From: an uncultured Saprospiraceae bacterium
GTDB lineage: Bacteria > Bacteroidota > Bacteroidia > Chitinophagales > Saprospiraceae
DNA length: 7,501 bases
Assembly (NCBI GenBank): GCA_937952155.1
Contig: CALFYH010000408.1
Span: 1-7,501, forward strand
Reading direction: 5' to 3'
Below, one piece after another: positions 6,685 to 7,501 of this stretch. The notes below the pieces were generated by a model that saw nothing but the letters and a program-made list of their open reading frames with translations, was not told the origin of the DNA and made no database searches. The position numbers were made by a program, and so were the translations under genes. How positions within the stretch are numbered: position 1 is the stretch's first letter; the number at the start of each line of letters is the position of its first letter.

Positions 6685-6779
6685 CTAAAATTCGTCAACA
6701 AGGTCCCTTTTCAGCATTACCTGAACAGGTTCGATGGGTATGATCTCAGCCTGAGCGAACTCAAGCACCCCAATTTTAG
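6685..6779 (-). promoter_or_regulatory. TPP (THI-box) riboswitch aptamer
   Basis: Read on the minus strand the leader holds the conserved TPP aptamer elements in order. P2 is GGGGT (6771-6767) with ACCC (6739-6736). P3 is GCTTGAG-TTCG-CTCAGGC (6766-6749), closed by a TTCG tetraloop. The invariant CTGAGA is at 6749-6744. GAACCTG opens the pyrophosphate arm, with TTCAG and CTGAA around GGTAATGC, ending in AGGGA (6708-6704). A closing stem CTAAAATT (6779-6772) with AATTTTAG (6692-6685) is possible, leaving about 11 extra bases on its 3' side. Known TPP riboswitches turn expression off when TPP binds. It controls the TonB receptor and identifies that gene as part of the thiamine regulon. Confidence 0.95.
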
Positions 6780-6785
6780 GAATTG

Positions 6786-6793
6786 CAAAGATA
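6786..6793 (-). promoter_or_regulatory. Predicted -7 promoter box of the riboswitch-receptor transcript
   Basis: On the minus strand the bases are TATCTTTG, an exact TAnnTTTG match. A start about six bases downstream would fall near 6780, right at the 5' strand of the aptamer closing stem, as expected for a leader that begins with a riboswitch. No TTG is visible at the usual -33 distance. Confidence 0.6.
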
Positions 6794-6913
6794 ATGAAAA
6801 TAAAAGATTTCTAGCATTGTAATTAAACATAAAATGATCGTGGAATATTCATGTCTGTTCAGAATGGACAAGCATTCAGTAACTAAAACCGTCAAAAAGA
6901 TAAGAAAAAAATT

Positions 6914-6921
6914 TACATTTG
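6914..6921 (+). promoter_or_regulatory. Predicted -7 promoter box before the small ORF
   Basis: TACATTTG matches TAnnTTTG exactly and lies 12 bases before the ATG at 6934, implying a very short leader. The upstream region is A-rich without a TTG -33 element. It is the main reason for considering the following short ORF real. Confidence 0.4.
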
Positions 6922-6933
6922 CAATATGAGTAG

Positions 6934-7095
6934 ATGATGAATTTTAAAACTTTTCTATCTTTAGCAGGATTCGTAAAATATTGGGTCGAAGACGGAGAAT
7001 TTGTGACCATCTTAGGTTTTCACATAAAAAAACAAACAATTAATGGTTCTAAATTTGATAAAAATCAAAATGCGATTATATTTGCAGAAATTTAA
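6934..7095 (+). CDS. Possible small protein, 53 residues, unknown function
   Basis: A short open frame from ATG 6934 (a second ATG follows at 6937) to TAA 7093-7095, immediately preceded by an in-frame TAG. The predicted peptide begins MMNFKTFLSLAGFVKYW and ends NQNAIIFAEI. It has a hydrophobic N-terminal stretch and a mixed charged C-terminal half, with no recognised domain and no clear cleavage site. Support comes from the -7 box 12 bases upstream and ordinary codon use for the region. Against it, the ORF is short, homology cannot be tested here, and AT-rich intergenic DNA yields such frames by chance. It stands alone between the divergent receptor leader and the next gene. Confidence 0.35.
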   Translation: MMNFKTFLSLAGFVKYWVEDGEFVTILGFHIKKQTINGSKFDKNQNAIIFAEI

Positions 7096-7222
7096 TTCTA
7101 AAAAATATAAATACTGAAGACTTTTATTTTCATGAAATAATATACAAATTATTGGAGTTCAACAGAATAAATTCTTTGTTTTATTTTTAAATTGTAAAAA
7201 ATTATTGAATCAATAAGAAAAA

Positions 7223-7230
7223 TATCTTTG
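7223..7230 (+). promoter_or_regulatory. Predicted promoter of the partial secreted-protein gene
   Basis: TATCTTTG matches TAnnTTTG exactly, and a TTG at 7205-7207 lies 15 bases upstream, near the -33 position. The start codon at 7261 is 30 bases beyond the box, giving a leader of about 25 nt in a very A-rich stretch typical of initiation regions in this phylum. Confidence 0.6.
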
Positions 7231-7260
7231 TAAAAAAAAAATTAAAATAATTATAGAATC

Positions 7261-7501
7261 ATGGTAAAGCAACTTTTATTTATACTCTGTACAACAATTT
7301 ATGCATTTACAGTTAATTGTCAAAGCAAATTAATTAGATCGGAATTTAGACAATCAAGGTTATTTGAAAGTTCATTAATTGGCAATAATGAAAAAATTCT
7401 TTATAAAGATGTTATTTACAATCCAGTTTGTGTAAAAATTGATAAAGTTAACAAAAAAATCTACTGGAGTAATGCAGGTAGCAGAGAACTGAATAGAGAT
7501 C
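7261..7501 (+). CDS. Secreted protein with YWTD-like repeat, 5' part only
   Basis: Only the first 80 codons are in the window; the frame is still open at the edge. The protein begins with a signal peptide (MVKQLLFILCTTIYAFTVNC, then Q). The cysteine at residue 20 follows TVN, a poor lipobox, so export by signal peptidase I is more likely than lipoprotein anchoring. Residues about 52-76 (PVCVKIDKVNKKIYWSNAG) match the pattern of an LDL-receptor class B (YWTD/LY) repeat, in which an Asp precedes a YW pair on a beta-propeller strand. Bacteroidota secreted proteins of this kind often carry several such repeats and a C-terminal type IX secretion signal, but that part is not visible. Function is unknown; a binding or surface role is inferred only from the fold. 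An upstream promoter supports the start. Confidence 0.75.
   Translation, partial: MVKQLLFILCTTIYAFTVNCQSKLIRSEFRQSRLFESSLIGNNEKILYKDVIYNPVCVKIDKVNKKIYWSNAGSRELNRD

Noticed and set aside
7124..7140. TTATTT-tcatg-AAATAA inverted repeat after the small ORF
   Set aside because: The stem is made only of A-T pairs, has six pairs, and lies in very AT-rich DNA; it is expected by chance and too weak for a terminator.

Overview
The window looks like the chromosome of a member of the Bacteroidota (Flavobacteriia or Saprospiria type; the exact class cannot be told from the sequence). The reasons are its AT-rich composition, the lack of Shine-Dalgarno sites, repeated matches to the Bacteroidota -7 promoter box TAnnTTTG before genes, a TonB-dependent receptor with an N-terminal carboxypeptidase-regulatory-like domain, and a TPR-containing histidine kinase paired with a LuxR-type response regulator.

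Layout: 69-716 (-) is a NarL/LuxR-type response regulator. 717-1497 is a long spacer between divergent genes. It has no convincing protein gene but is full of inverted repeats, including three long imperfect hairpins, and it ends in a very strong intrinsic terminator (1362-1400). 1498-3267 (+) is a HisKA_3-type sensor kinase with a signal peptide, TPRs and one transmembrane segment; it probably starts at TTG. 3283-4179 (+), 15 bases downstream and probably cotranscribed, is a PLP enzyme of the ACC deaminase/D-cysteine desulfhydrase family. 4185-6644 (-) is a TonB-dependent outer-membrane receptor that converges on it with a 5-base gap. Its leader (6637-6793, - strand) holds a TPP riboswitch, so the receptor is most likely a thiamine (or thiamine-precursor) importer. 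6934-7095 (+) is a possible 53-residue small gene. 7261 to the window end (+) is the start of a secreted protein with an LDL-receptor class B (YWTD)-like motif.

How the parts work together: the kinase and regulator are a plausible cognate pair, since the two families normally partner and lie divergently around one spacer. The kinase would sense through its extracytoplasmic TPR region and the regulator would act on DNA. The PLP enzyme may belong to the regulated physiology or may only share the transcript. The receptor is a separate thiamine-repressible unit with promoter, TPP aptamer and a helix that covers its own start codon.

The two parts most worth a second look are the riboswitch expression platform, where a 9-bp helix masks the AUG rather than a Shine-Dalgarno site, and the hairpin-rich spacer at about 863-1400, which could encode an undescribed structured RNA.
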